A DNA stretch of 58,182 nucleotides from NCBI GenBank assembly GCA_964653075.1, contig CAZZAX010000016.1, positions 1 to 58,182 on the forward strand, in the 5' to 3' direction. Below, piece by piece: positions 1 through 8,226 of this stretch. This DNA is from NIOZ-UU13 sp964653075. Lineage in GTDB: Bacteria; Planctomycetota; Phycisphaerae; Sedimentisphaerales; Anaerobacaceae. Each line of letters starts with the position of its first letter. The first letter of the stretch is position 1. Position numbers and translations under genes: made by a program. The notes under the pieces are model-generated. The model worked only from the letters and a program-made list of their open reading frames with translations. It searched no databases and was not told the origin of the DNA.

Positions 1-220
1 GGATATCGGCAAAAACAAGCTAAATTGTTCAATTACTATAAGACACAAGGAAAAAGTGCTGATTTTCTTCAATTTTCTGTCAATCTCATTAAAAAAGCTC
101 GAATCTTTTCAATTTCTGTCCATTTTAGGCCAATTTTATACCACTTTTTGAACGTTTTATTCTTGTCTATATACGCTCTACGAAAGATTACGTACGAATT
201 TATAAGCAAAATATGCAAAA

Positions 221-330
221 CAAACCCAATTTGCAGGATGCCCAAATTAATGCAAACTCAGTATTTACAAAGGATTAAGAAGATTTATTGCCCTATAAGG
301 GCCCAAAAACAAAGCCAAAACAAACCCAAT
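221..330 (-). repeat. Two CAAACCCAAT repeats in the leader of the ECF gene
   Basis: The first 399 bases hold no gene I can support. The only structure I see is the decamer CAAACCCAAT at 221-230 and 321-330, each preceded by AAAA. The same decamer occurs six times in the opposite orientation at 3163-3394, beyond the sigma genes. The open frame across 25-393 is low-complexity and is not supported as a protein. Confidence 0.6.
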
Positions 331-399
331 TTCAAATCGGAAAACAGAAGGAAAAAATGGAACTTTTTTAGCAGCTTGTCCGACTTCTATTAGAGAACT

Positions 400-957
400 A
401 TGAGAAAGAACCGGGCACAAATCTATGATGAACTGCTTGTCATCAAATGCCGGCAGGCAGACAAAGACGCATTTGACGAACTTGTCGGCAGATGGCAAAA
501 ACGCCTCTGGCATTACGCCTTCAAAGTAACCGGTTCTGAGCCGGCTGCCTGGGACATTGTTCAGGAAACCTGGTACGGCATTATAAAAGGCGTAAGAAAA
601 CTCGAAGATGTATCCGTTTTTCCCCAATGGGTCTTTAGAATCGCTAATAACAAATGCGCCGACTGGCTGCGCAAACAGCGGCTGCAAAATCGGCTTAATA
701 ACGAGCTAACGAAGCAGACTCAAAATGAATCTGACCAAAAACAAAACGGCGGCGAAAAAACCGAATCTTTGCGGGCAGCCATTGATAGACTTTCTCCCGA
801 TCGCCGGGCGCTGCTTACATTGCGATACCATGAGGGCTTCGATATAGGCCAGATAGCTGAAATACTTAAAGTTCCTGAGGGAACAGTAAAATCACGATTG
901 CATCGTACTGTAAACGAACTTCGTCAATTATCAATTAGTGGAGCGAGACTAAAATGA
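400..957 (+). CDS. ECF-type RNA polymerase sigma factor
   Basis: This 185-residue protein should direct RNA polymerase to alternative promoters in response to an envelope signal. Region 2 (about residues 15-95) includes DAFDELVGRWQ and the WVFRIANNKCADWLR helix. Region 4 (about 125-180) has LTLRYHEGFDIGQIAEIL followed by EGTVKSRLHR, the usual -35 recognition helix-turn-helix. Length is normal for the family. No convincing Shine-Dalgarno precedes the ATG. The stop overlaps the start of the next gene (ATGA at 954-957), so the two are probably translationally coupled. The small membrane product of that gene is the natural candidate for its regulator. The subfamily cannot be assigned by eye. Confidence 0.93.
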   Translation: MRKNRAQIYDELLVIKCRQADKDAFDELVGRWQKRLWHYAFKVTGSEPAAWDIVQETWYGIIKGVRKLEDVSVFPQWVFRIANNKCADWLRKQRLQNRLNNELTKQTQNESDQKQNGGEKTESLRAAIDRLSPDRRALLTLRYHEGFDIGQIAEILKVPEGTVKSRLHRTVNELRQLSISGARLK

Positions 958-1325
958 ATGATTTTGTAAAAAGACTGTTATGCTGTTGGAGCGGTGGTCA
1001 TTATGATCTCGACAAGAATTGTGCCGTCACTCAAGATATCGGAAATTTGTATAAGAAACAACTCAGAAAAGCGGTAATAGAGTGTTACCTCAGACTTGCG
1101 ATCGCCGGGGCGATCATAGTGTATGGGGTGATTGGGATAAAATACAATGCCGGCTGGTATGTTACTTGGGCCCTCTTCACCGCCATGGTCGGTGTCAATG
1201 CGGCAATGGTGATTATTCTATGGGGCTGGCAGATACAAGCCAAACTCAGCATACAAAAAGAAATGAAAGTACTGCAACTCCAGATTGCAGAGCTGGCCGG
1301 CAAGGAACCACCTTCTGAAGATTAG
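954..1325 (+). CDS. Small membrane protein coupled to the ECF sigma factor (possible anti-sigma or sensor)
   Basis: This 123-residue protein has no family I recognise. A soluble N-terminal part (about 1-42) contains a CC pair and a CAVTQD segment. Two hydrophobic helices follow (about 46-64 and 70-90), then a charged C-terminal helix (about 93-115) that could form a coiled coil. Its four-base overlap with the ECF gene suggests joint production and possibly direct contact. I see no canonical zinc-binding HxxxCxxC anti-sigma motif, so the regulatory role is inferred from position alone. Its stop also overlaps by four bases the stop of the convergent gene on the other strand. Confidence 0.75.
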   Translation: MNDFVKRLLCCWSGGHYDLDKNCAVTQDIGNLYKKQLRKAVIECYLRLAIAGAIIVYGVIGIKYNAGWYVTWALFTAMVGVNAAMVIILWGWQIQAKLSIQKEMKVLQLQIAELAGKEPPSED

Positions 1326-3013
1326 CCTGTCAGAAGCTCGAATTCTTCGCTGCTTAGTGACTGTCTTAGTTTCTGCAGTGCAGTCAGTTCGATCTGGCGA
1401 GCTCTTTCCTTGCTCAAGCCAAGCTCTTCGCCGATTTGTTTAAGGGTTTTCGTTTCTTTTTTTATCGGCGAGCCGATGAGGCCAAAACGATTTAAGATGA
1501 CATGCTGCTCGCGTTCGGTTAGATTGTTTTCGATAACCTGTGTGAGACTTTGGCGCGCCCGTTCGATAGCCGCGAAATCGGCGCTATCTTCGGTTTTCAG
1601 GCCGCGGTGCATGCTTACCAGAGAAGCTGTTGTGGCTTTATCAAGGCGGGCGGTCTGTGCGGGTATTTTGCGGGCGAAATCTTTCGCTATGGTCCAGGAA
1701 GCGAAAGTAGCGAATCGAAAGCCCCTGGTATAATCGAATTTTTCAACCGCCCGCATCAGCGAGATATTACCCTCGCCGACCAAATCGAGCAGATTTGCCC
1801 CGCCGGTCATGTGCTTGCGTGCAATGCTGACTACGAGTCGGAGATTCGCCTCAATTATTCTTTTTTTTATCTCTTCGGCCTGGGCTAAATATTTCTCTAT
1901 CTGATTTAGTTTGAGGCCCGAGACGTGATTCGGCTTTATGCCGGAGCGGGTACGGCAGGCTAAGAACTTCAGGTAATTATATCTGCGAAATAACTCAACT
2001 TCATGCTCTCTATTAAGCACGGGCATGCTTTTCAGTGTCTGCAAATACTCCGGCAGGGAGCCTCGGGCCAATTCGAGAGGCTCAACATCCTTATGGGTGA
2101 GTGGTTCTGAATTACCGAGATGCTCGACCACAATCTTTTCTGAGTCTTCTTTAAGAAATTCATCGCTGGGAACGAGTTCAATCTTTCTTGCCAGAAGCGC
2201 CCTGGCTCTTCGCTGATTTATAATGCGGTAAATTGAACTTTTATTTCGATGATATCGCTTCATCAGCTCTTTGATTTTGCAGCCCTGTTTGAACAGCCTG
2301 TAAATCTCGGCGGCCTGGGCCGGGTCAATTGCTCCGGTTATATACGTCGAACCGGTTTTTTCGGCATTGGCCTTTTCGTAATCCACCAGTGTGTATCTGA
2401 CAGTTTCGTGACATTTGCCCATTTCAGCGCTAATTTTGTTAATAATCTGATAGCGAGAGAGGTTCGTATCCACTGAAAGTTTGGCTGCCCGTTTAATAAT
2501 TTGTTGTTTTTGTTCATCTGTGAGGCGGGCATAGTTTTTTGCTCCGGCTATAATGTCGGGATTGTCCTTTAGGAATTTATCGACCGTTGACTGCAAAAAG
2601 CCGAGACGTTTTCTGCCGTTGTCAAAAATAAATATTTTCGCTAAAAGGCCTCGATCCCGCCAACGGTATATTGTTTTTTTAGAAATCCCCAAATGTTTCG
2701 CAAGCTCTTCAATAGTATAAACTTTTTGATTCTGCTCAGCGACCGGACGAGCAAGCCAGTTGCTCAGCCTGTAAATGAAAATCTGAAGGTCGTCCAACAG
2801 GACATCGCCTTTGATAAGCTCATCGGCGCCCGGGCCTGTAGGGTGAAAACCCGTAATACGAAAACAGACAAATTCAAAAGGATATTCTTTATCCCTGTAG
2901 ATAATCGTAAAAAGCTTCTCGGCGGCATCGAGCTCTTTAAGGCGTTTCTTCTCAGGCGTAAACTTGAGCTGTAACAGCAATTGCTCTAAACTTTGACTCT
3001 TTATTTTTCGCAT
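1322..3013 (-). CDS. Sigma-70 family factor fused to an N-terminal helix-turn-helix array
   Basis: This protein of about 563 residues combines DNA-binding modules with a sigma core. A MerR/HTH-17-like helix-turn-helix lies at about 99-123 (YTIEELAKHLGISKKTIYRW). Two further HTH-like segments lie at about 160-205 and 230-268. Sigma region 1.2-like sequence is near 325-345. Region 2 (about 392-455) has NLRLVVSIARKH and GNISLMRAVEKFDYTRGFRFATFASW. Region 4 (about 495-555) ends in a KERARQIELTALQKLR helix. The tryptophan-rich end of region 2 is altered (ASWTIAKDF), and little recognisable region 3 lies between 2 and 4. The start is ATG at 3013; an in-frame TTG lies six bases upstream. It converges on the ECF pair. 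Confidence 0.88.
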   Translation of the reverse strand: MRKIKSQSLEQLLLQLKFTPEKKRLKELDAAEKLFTIIYRDKEYPFEFVCFRITGFHPTGPGADELIKGDVLLDDLQIFIYRLSNWLARPVAEQNQKVYTIEELAKHLGISKKTIYRWRDRGLLAKIFIFDNGRKRLGFLQSTVDKFLKDNPDIIAGAKNYARLTDEQKQQIIKRAAKLSVDTNLSRYQIINKISAEMGKCHETVRYTLVDYEKANAEKTGSTYITGAIDPAQAAEIYRLFKQGCKIKELMKRYHRNKSSIYRIINQRRARALLARKIELVPSDEFLKEDSEKIVVEHLGNSEPLTHKDVEPLELARGSLPEYLQTLKSMPVLNREHEVELFRRYNYLKFLACRTRSGIKPNHVSGLKLNQIEKYLAQAEEIKKRIIEANLRLVVSIARKHMTGGANLLDLVGEGNISLMRAVEKFDYTRGFRFATFASWTIAKDFARKIPAQTARLDKATTASLVSMHRGLKTEDSADFAAIERARQSLTQVIENNLTEREQHVILNRFGLIGSPIKKETKTLKQIGEELGLSKERARQIELTALQKLRQSLSSEEFELLTG

Positions 3014-3129
3014 ATCCAATTGTCCATTTTATCAAAATCGGGCCCAAAAAACAGCCGGATAAAAACAATCATAGAAATTTAGTGAGCACGAATATCGAAA
3101 CCCGAAACAAATTCGAATTTTCAAAATTG

Positions 3130-3545
3130 GGTCCCCGACTGCAACCTTCGAGGACAAGCTTGATTGGGTTTGTTTTGGCTTTGATTGGGTTTGTTTTTTC
3201 TCCCCGCCAGCGGAATAAATTGTTATAACCTAAAGTATAATAGATACTTGCGTTCATTTTTGGCCTTTCGGCGATTGGGTTTGAATTGGGTTTGATTGGG
3301 TTTGTTTTTGACTTTTGTCAGACTGGCCAAAATTGCATAATTCATTGTTATTAAATTAGTTACGTTCATTTGGACATTTGGTGAATTGGGTTTGTTTTGC
3401 ATAAAAGCAGCAGCAATTTTCGTACTTTTTCCTTTGATTAACTGATCTTTTTCATTATTTACCTGACTTTTTAACGATTGAGTACTCATTTTTGTAATTC
3501 GAATTTCATATTGTGGATCCCCGATTAATAACTTCGAGGACAAGC
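3130..3545 (+). repeat. Imperfect duplicated 30 bp motif (3130-3159 and 3515-3545)
   Basis: Both copies read GG-TCCCCGA(C/T)T, then 5-6 variable bases, then CTTCGAGGACAAGC. A shorter form, CGAGGACAAGCT, recurs near 6240 inside the second inverted-repeat element. The function is unknown. The copies bracket the ATTGGGTTTG cluster. Confidence 0.5.
3163..3394 (+). repeat. Cluster of six ATTGGGTTTG repeats in a 1.2 kb gene-free region
   Basis: The stretch 3014-4265 has no supportable gene. ATTGGGTTTG starts at 3163, 3184, 3274, 3285, 3295 and 3385; the middle three are nearly head to tail (11- and 10-base steps). It is the reverse complement of the decamer at 221 and 321. Short open frames on the minus strand rich in NKPN and TNPIK are translations of these repeats. 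Spacing is irregular and unit length short, so this is not a CRISPR array. Confidence 0.75.
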
Positions 3546-3967
3546 CCATAAGGGGCAAGCTCAGGAGGGGAAAAAACACTCCCTCTATAATTAGACGTAC
3601 CTGCGTGTTTGAGTCGAAATACAGAGGGTTTTGTAAAGGTTAAATTTTGCTAAGTGCTTATGAGGAAAGGAATAAATATTTTTTTAGAAAAATTGAAATT
3701 TGTTGAAAATTACCAGCGTTTTTGTTCGAAAATTGCTCGATTTTTCGAGGTTTTGATGCGTAAATGAGTGTATGAGTTGATGACAGGCTGGGTTTTAGAA
3801 GGATCGGGGGGATCTTATTTTGCGCTGGTCAGGTAGAGTAGCTTGGGTGTTCTGGCCGCTATTTTTTTCACGAAGCGAGCTTCTGTCAAAGATAGCGTCT
3901 TCGACCACCGGCTATTGGGATAGCCGTTATTAAAGCTGCTATTATGCGGGGCAAACAGTTATATATA

Positions 3968-4061
3968 GCATTTCTACCGAAGGCCAGCATGAGCATCGAG
4001 CCGTCACGTAAACACGAAGTGTTGGAGCGTTTTAAACTGGCGCGAACCGTAGGTAGAAATG
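3968..4061. repeat. Inverted-repeat-bounded element, copy 1 (MITE- or structured-RNA-like)
   Basis: This element of about 94 bp begins CATTTCTACC (3969-3978) and ends with its exact reverse complement GGTAGAAATG (4052-4061). A second pair, GCCAG/CTGGC, continues the stem. Inside, AACACGAAGTGTT can form a small hairpin. A related copy lies at 6199-6338, on the other side of the toxin-antitoxin-like pair. No target-site duplication is evident. It could be a miniature mobile element or a structured RNA. Confidence 0.6.
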
Positions 4062-4265
4062 TGGTTTACGATTTGGATGTCAGGACGTAGTAAATAAAAA
4101 TAGAACCGAACCGAAGGCAGCACAATACAGGTGCATAACGGGGTTGGTTAATTAGTTAAGGGAAGACGCGTTTTTAACGGGGTAAACTTGGGGGTTTAAA
4201 AATATTTTTCGAACAAAAATCAATGAAAAAAAGAATTCAACACATTTAATGCCTTATCTTTTTTC

Positions 4266-4733
4266 CTAAAATGTCCAGTTTTCTTTTTCCATAAAACCTT
4301 CAAGGTTAATGCAGGGTATCCCGAAATGATCGCAGACATTGGGGATTTTTGCCGCATTTTCTGTTTTGTTCTCTTGAGTTACCACACAATCACTAATAAT
4401 TTTTGCTTTAGCGATAATAAATGGATCCGCAGCAGGGCCCTCAACGTATTGTTGTTTCTTCTGAATTAGAATTCGGAAGTGTCTGACCTTAAAAATTTCC
4501 GTAATAAAACTCGATTCCTCAACATTTGGTGGCAAAAACAACTCTTTATGATTCTTTGCCCAATCTGACAATTTATCTCCCTTCCCCTCTAATTCCCTTC
4601 TGACTTCTTGTACAGAGACAATAGTCTGTTTTGAAATAAAGTCGTTAAAATTATCCCAAAAAGATGGAAATCGTTCTGGATAGTAGTGATTGAAAATATT
4701 AATCAGGGTGTTACTGTCAAATACATAAATCAT
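4266..4733 (-). CDS. DUF4411-type PIN-domain protein (putative toxin nuclease)
   Basis: This 155-residue protein fits the DUF4411 branch of the PIN nuclease superfamily. The first strand and acidic residue are at IYVFDSNTLINIF (Asp6). A second acidic cluster is at VQEVRRELEGKGD, and the later conserved segments are AADPFIIAKAK and CVVTQENK. PIN proteins cleave RNA with Mg2+ held by such acidic residues; activity here is inferred. Its start overlaps the stop of the upstream HTH-ImmA/IrrE gene by four bases (ATGA at 4730-4733), so the two form a coupled pair. XRE/ImmA-PIN pairs have been proposed as toxin-antitoxin modules, which is the most likely role. Confidence 0.85.
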   Translation of the reverse strand: MIYVFDSNTLINIFNHYYPERFPSFWDNFNDFISKQTIVSVQEVRRELEGKGDKLSDWAKNHKELFLPPNVEESSFITEIFKVRHFRILIQKKQQYVEGPAADPFIIAKAKIISDCVVTQENKTENAAKIPNVCDHFGIPCINLEGFMEKENWTF

Positions 4734-5905
4734 ACAGCACCCACCCTCCTTAAAAATTGCACCTCCATTCCAGCAACATTTTTCACCTTCACTGTTAGAT
4801 AGTTAGCTAGCTGGTCAATAGAAATTCTCTTCTGATAGTATCGACTGAAAGCCGTGTCTATATAATTATCACCCAGGTACGCACACTTATTCAGATAATA
4901 ATTACCACCAGAAGTAGAGCTACCACGTGCCAATCTCTCCTCATTCCACTCTTTCACTCTGGCCTCATAAAACGCCTTTGTAATGTGGTTAAGATCAAGG
5001 CACTTTCTTAAAATAACTTCACGGCTAACATTATATTTCTTGGCAAGTCGTGTTATGAGATTGTCGTCCATGGTTTGATTGCGTATTCGAGGTTTAATAT
5101 CTTCGGTAGGCACAAGAAATTCACCCGCGAATTCATTACAGAATACTTCTATACGTTTGTTGGGACCTCTCATCCTCTGGATAAAATCATCATGTCTTAA
5201 ATCGATACCACCAGTTCTGAATAGAAGGTGTGCCAATTCATGAAAGAGCGTAAATATCTGTCTTATTTTTGCCTGGCTGTTATTGAGATAGATTATGGGA
5301 AATACATCATCATATAAGCAGAAACCGGAACATTCATCATCCTTGAAAGCATCCTTAAAGACAAAGACTCCGTGTTTTTCCAGTACATCACGCCAATATT
5401 TTAACGCCTTTTCATTTGTCGTCAGTGCATACTGTTTATTTAACCAAACGCCTAAGTATTCCCGAACCGCTTTAGCTATATTGGAAATGGTATCCGAGCT
5501 ATGTATCGTAATGTCAGAAAATACTTGTTTTTTTGCTGGGTTAATCCCGTCAAATAGTTCTCTGAGATTCTCTTGCATGACCTTGGCCTGACGAACCAGA
5601 TAGAGTAATCTTGGTTCTAAAAGATCAATTTCTTCTTGGGGTAATGTACGAAAAGACTCTTTAGGAGTTTCTTCTTCAGGCGGCTCAGGAAAAAAGAACA
5701 GTGCCAAAGGCCGCTTATAAATTTCATAAGCAAGACGTTCTAGTTGAACATATGTCGGGCTGGCCGCGCCTTTTTCCCATGATGCAATAGTTTCGGAAGA
5801 TATCTTTTTCCATTTAAGTTTAACAACAACATCATCTATATCAAAACCAGCGGTTGTTCTGGCCCAGCGAAGTACCTCAGGATTGACAGGGATGCTTTCG
5901 CTCAT
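4730..5905 (-). CDS. XRE-type HTH protein with ImmA/IrrE metallopeptidase domain (putative antitoxin/regulator)
   Basis: This 391-residue protein starts with an XRE-like helix-turn-helix (about residues 8-70: EVLRWARTTAGFDIDDVV, then SSETIASWEKGAASPTYVQL). A linker leads to an M78 (ImmA/IrrE) zinc-peptidase domain with HELAH at 222-226 and a downstream NEFAGEFLVP segment supplying the third ligand. Such proteins bind their own promoter and may degrade a partner; here the partner is probably the DUF4411 protein encoded four bases into its end. The pair is AT-rich compared with the central gene clusters and sits between two related inverted-repeat elements, which suggests acquisition as an island. 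Confidence 0.9.
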   Translation of the reverse strand: MSESIPVNPEVLRWARTTAGFDIDDVVVKLKWKKISSETIASWEKGAASPTYVQLERLAYEIYKRPLALFFFPEPPEEETPKESFRTLPQEEIDLLEPRLLYLVRQAKVMQENLRELFDGINPAKKQVFSDITIHSSDTISNIAKAVREYLGVWLNKQYALTTNEKALKYWRDVLEKHGVFVFKDAFKDDECSGFCLYDDVFPIIYLNNSQAKIRQIFTLFHELAHLLFRTGGIDLRHDDFIQRMRGPNKRIEVFCNEFAGEFLVPTEDIKPRIRNQTMDDNLITRLAKKYNVSREVILRKCLDLNHITKAFYEARVKEWNEERLARGSSTSGGNYYLNKCAYLGDNYIDTAFSRYYQKRISIDQLANYLTVKVKNVAGMEVQFLRRVGAV

Positions 5906-6198
5906 ATCGTTACCTTGATAATCTTCATCCTTTCGTTACCAAAGATTCTCAGCATCGCTATAACAGTATTACTAGGTTAGCCTTCGGCGGAATTCTAATA
6001 ATAAATAGTAAATCGAAAATAATCAATTAACTTTTTCCAATTCCGCCATTCCGACAAATAATTTTGTTTTTCGTGAATCGTATCTTGTGCTGTTTCCGCT
6101 CCCGGATGTATCGCCTTTATGGGTAGAGGATAACAGAGAACTTGAGAAGAGTCAAGAGAATTTAGCCCTTCGTCTGAAGCTCAGGGTGAAGAAGTGTA

Positions 6199-6338
6199 GC
6201 ATTTCTACCCCCCGGCAGACAAGCAAGTAGGCACACACCGAGGACAAGCTAAAGACAGGCCAGCATGAGCATCGTACAGTCACGTAAATACGAAGTGGAG
6301 GAGTGATTAAAACTGGTGCGAACCTCAGGTAGAAATGC
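6199..6338. repeat. Inverted-repeat-bounded element, copy 2
   Basis: This 140 bp element is bounded by GCATTTCTACC (6199-6209) and its exact reverse complement GGTAGAAATGC (6328-6338). From the shared GGCCAGCATGAGCATCG onward it is roughly 80% identical by eye to copy 1 at 3968-4061, in the same orientation. It carries about 45 extra bases near its left end, including CCGAGGACAAGCTA. It lies about 290 bases upstream of the HTH-ImmA/IrrE gene, so the two copies bracket that module. Confidence 0.6.
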
Positions 6339-6351
6339 GGGTAGCGATTTA

Positions 6352-6434
6352 GGGCAAACACACGGGATTGCCCCTACGATGTGCGGGTTCTTTAATTGAT
6401 TATTCAAAAGGGCGGTTCTCGAACCGCCCCTACA
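6352..6434. repeat. Two short REP-like palindromes
   Basis: The first pairs GGGCAA (6352-6357) with TTGCCC (6368-6373). The second is a perfect nine-base stem, GGGCGGTTC (6410-6418) with GAACCGCCC (6421-6429), and a two-base loop. Both are followed by CCTAC(G/A)AT, which suggests one family of dispersed extragenic palindromes. Together with the element at 6199-6338 they fill most of the 5906-6542 gap; no gene is seen there. Confidence 0.55.
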
Positions 6435-6542
6435 ATGATAATGACATGTAAGAAAAAATATCGACGTAGAATAACAGCATGGACTGAAGCCCATCTTACA
6501 AGTCATCACCTCTGAGGAGCGTGTTTTGGTGTGGAAAAAGGG

Positions 6543-6570
6543 TTGACAGGTTGGGGTGCAGGGCTATAAT
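6543..6570 (+). promoter_or_regulatory. Consensus housekeeping promoter upstream of the first Gfo/Idh gene
   Basis: TTGACA (6543-6548) and TATAAT (6565-6570) match both sigma-70 consensus boxes exactly, with a 16-base spacer. The expected start point is near 6577, giving a leader of about 100 bases before the ATG at 6679. Confidence 0.7.
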
Positions 6571-6678
6571 GGTTGTGACAATTGAGTTCAAACTACGTTT
6601 GGGCCGGGAGTGAGTGTTAGCTCCGAGAATAAATATAGCATTTAAGAACCACACCAATTAAGTAGGAGAAGACCCATT

Positions 6679-8046
6679 ATGAGTGAAAATAGTAACACAA
6701 GCACGTCGCGTCGAGAGTTTTTGAAGAAAAGCGGGAAGATTGCGGCCGCTTCGGCTATAGCGGCGGGGATAGTACCGAAGATTTATGCAGCCGGCAGCGA
6801 CACCATCAGGATAGCGTTGATTGGCTGCGGCGGGAGGGGGACGGGTGCGGCATCGGAAGCTATGTCCGTTAAGAAGGGCGGCCCTATCAGGCTGGTCGCA
6901 ATGGCAGATGTCTTTGCGGACAAGCTTGAGAGAAGCTACCGGAGTCTTCGGAAAAGACACGGGCATCAGATGGATGTGCCGAAGGAGCGGCAGTTTCTTG
7001 ACTTCGATGGTTACAAAAAGGCGATGGATTGCCTAAATGCAGGCGATGTAGCTATATTTGCGACGCCTCCGGCGTTTCGCTGGGTGCATTTTGCGTATGC
7101 CGTCAAGAAGGGGCTTAACGTATTTATGGAAAAGCCCGTTACTGTGGACGGCCCGACTACCCGCAGGATGCTGACACTTGCCGCAGAGTCCGTGAGGGAG
7201 AACTTAAAAGTTGGTGTCGGCCTTATGATACGCCATTGCAGGGGCCGGCAGGAATTGAAACGCCGGATCGACGATGGTGAAATCGGCAATATCATCGCAA
7301 TGCACGCCTACCGGATGGCCGGGGGCGCATGCACGGTCGGGCGTAAACCCAGCGGTGTGAACGAGGCGCTGTACCAGATACGGCGGTTCCATGCCTTTCT
7401 GTGGGCCAGCGGGGGTATGTACAGCGACTACTACATTCACCAAATCGACGAGTGTTCATGGATGAAAGGCGCCTGGCCGGTCGAGGCCCAGGCCAGCGGC
7501 GGACGCCACCACCGAGGCAATTCCCTTGACCAGAACCTCGACACATACTCGGTCGAATATACCTATCCGGACGGTACGAAGCTGTTTTATTACGGCCGGG
7601 CCATGGATGGCTGTAAGGGGGCTTTTTCCAGCTATGCCCTCGGCACTACAGGCACAGCCGTTATCTCGACGAACAGCCATCATCCGGGCAAGGTGCGGAC
7701 CTACAAAGGCCATAATATGAGCAGGGAGAACCTGATATGGCGAGTGCCGCAACCCGAGCCGACTCCTTATCAGCTCGAGTGGGACGACCTTATCGATGCT
7801 ATTCGTAACGACAAGCCTTACAATGAGGCCAAACGCGGCGCCGAATCAAGTATGGTGTCCTCTATGGGTCGTATGGCCGCTCATACCGGCCAGGTCATTA
7901 CCTTCGATGATATGCTGAACTGCAAGCACGAGTTCGCTCCGGATGTGGACAAGCTGACAATGGATTCTGCGGGGCCGGTACGGCTTAACGCCGAGGGTAA
8001 ATATCCCATCCCGCAGCCGGGTATCCTCAAGGACCGGGAATATTAA
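6679..8046 (+). CDS. Tat-exported Gfo/Idh/MocA family oxidoreductase
   Basis: This 455-residue protein is a predicted NAD(P)-dependent oxidoreductase acting on a sugar or sugar derivative outside the cytoplasm. A twin-arginine signal (SRREFLKKSGKIAAASAIAAG, Arg11-Arg12) precedes the Rossmann fold with its IALIGCGGRGTG loop (about 46-56). The catalytic-lysine motif is FMEKP (Lys152). The C-terminal half is the alpha/beta substrate domain. AGGAG lies just upstream of the ATG. Proteins of this type that pass through Tat usually carry tightly bound cofactor, as Zymomonas GFOR does. The next gene encodes a paralogue of similar length, so the two may act together. The substrate cannot be read from sequence. 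Confidence 0.92.
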   Translation: MSENSNTSTSRREFLKKSGKIAAASAIAAGIVPKIYAAGSDTIRIALIGCGGRGTGAASEAMSVKKGGPIRLVAMADVFADKLERSYRSLRKRHGHQMDVPKERQFLDFDGYKKAMDCLNAGDVAIFATPPAFRWVHFAYAVKKGLNVFMEKPVTVDGPTTRRMLTLAAESVRENLKVGVGLMIRHCRGRQELKRRIDDGEIGNIIAMHAYRMAGGACTVGRKPSGVNEALYQIRRFHAFLWASGGMYSDYYIHQIDECSWMKGAWPVEAQASGGRHHRGNSLDQNLDTYSVEYTYPDGTKLFYYGRAMDGCKGAFSSYALGTTGTAVISTNSHHPGKVRTYKGHNMSRENLIWRVPQPEPTPYQLEWDDLIDAIRNDKPYNEAKRGAESSMVSSMGRMAAHTGQVITFDDMLNCKHEFAPDVDKLTMDSAGPVRLNAEGKYPIPQPGILKDREY

Positions 8047-8056
8047 GGTGAAGTTA

Positions 8057-8086
8057 AAAGTGCCTAAAGTCTAAAGTGCCTAAAGT
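8057..8086 (+). repeat. Tandem 14-mer AAAGTGCCTAAAGT
   Basis: Two copies (8057-8070 and 8073-8086) lie just after the stop codon of the preceding gene. The rest of 8047-8226 shows no gene. This kind of short low-complexity repeat may be a remnant of a dispersed family. Confidence 0.5.
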
Positions 8087-8226
8087 TAGGCGCCAGATCG
8101 AGGGATTCTATCCTGAGATGTGGCAATTTGTAAGTAAGGTGAACAAAAATCGAGAACAGAAATAGATAGTGTAAAATGCACTATTGATTGGCTCGGGGCT
8201 AATTGTGCTTCGACGAAGGAGGTATT

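Noticed and set aside
25..393. Open frame of 122 codons before the ECF gene
   Set aside because: Composition is low-complexity, it includes the CAAACCCAAT repeats, and no ribosome site or known motif is present.
3163..3394. Possible CRISPR array
   Set aside because: Units are only 10 bases, spacing ranges from 10 to about 90 bases, and there are no cas genes.
3223..3579. Minus-strand open frame of 118 codons
   Set aside because: It is a translation of the ATTGGGTTTG repeats (NKPN/QTQFKPN) and AT-rich filler.
3968..4061. Considered as an attC site
   Set aside because: The ends are CATTTCTACC/GGTAGAAATG and lack the AAC and GTT core bases required for integron recombination.
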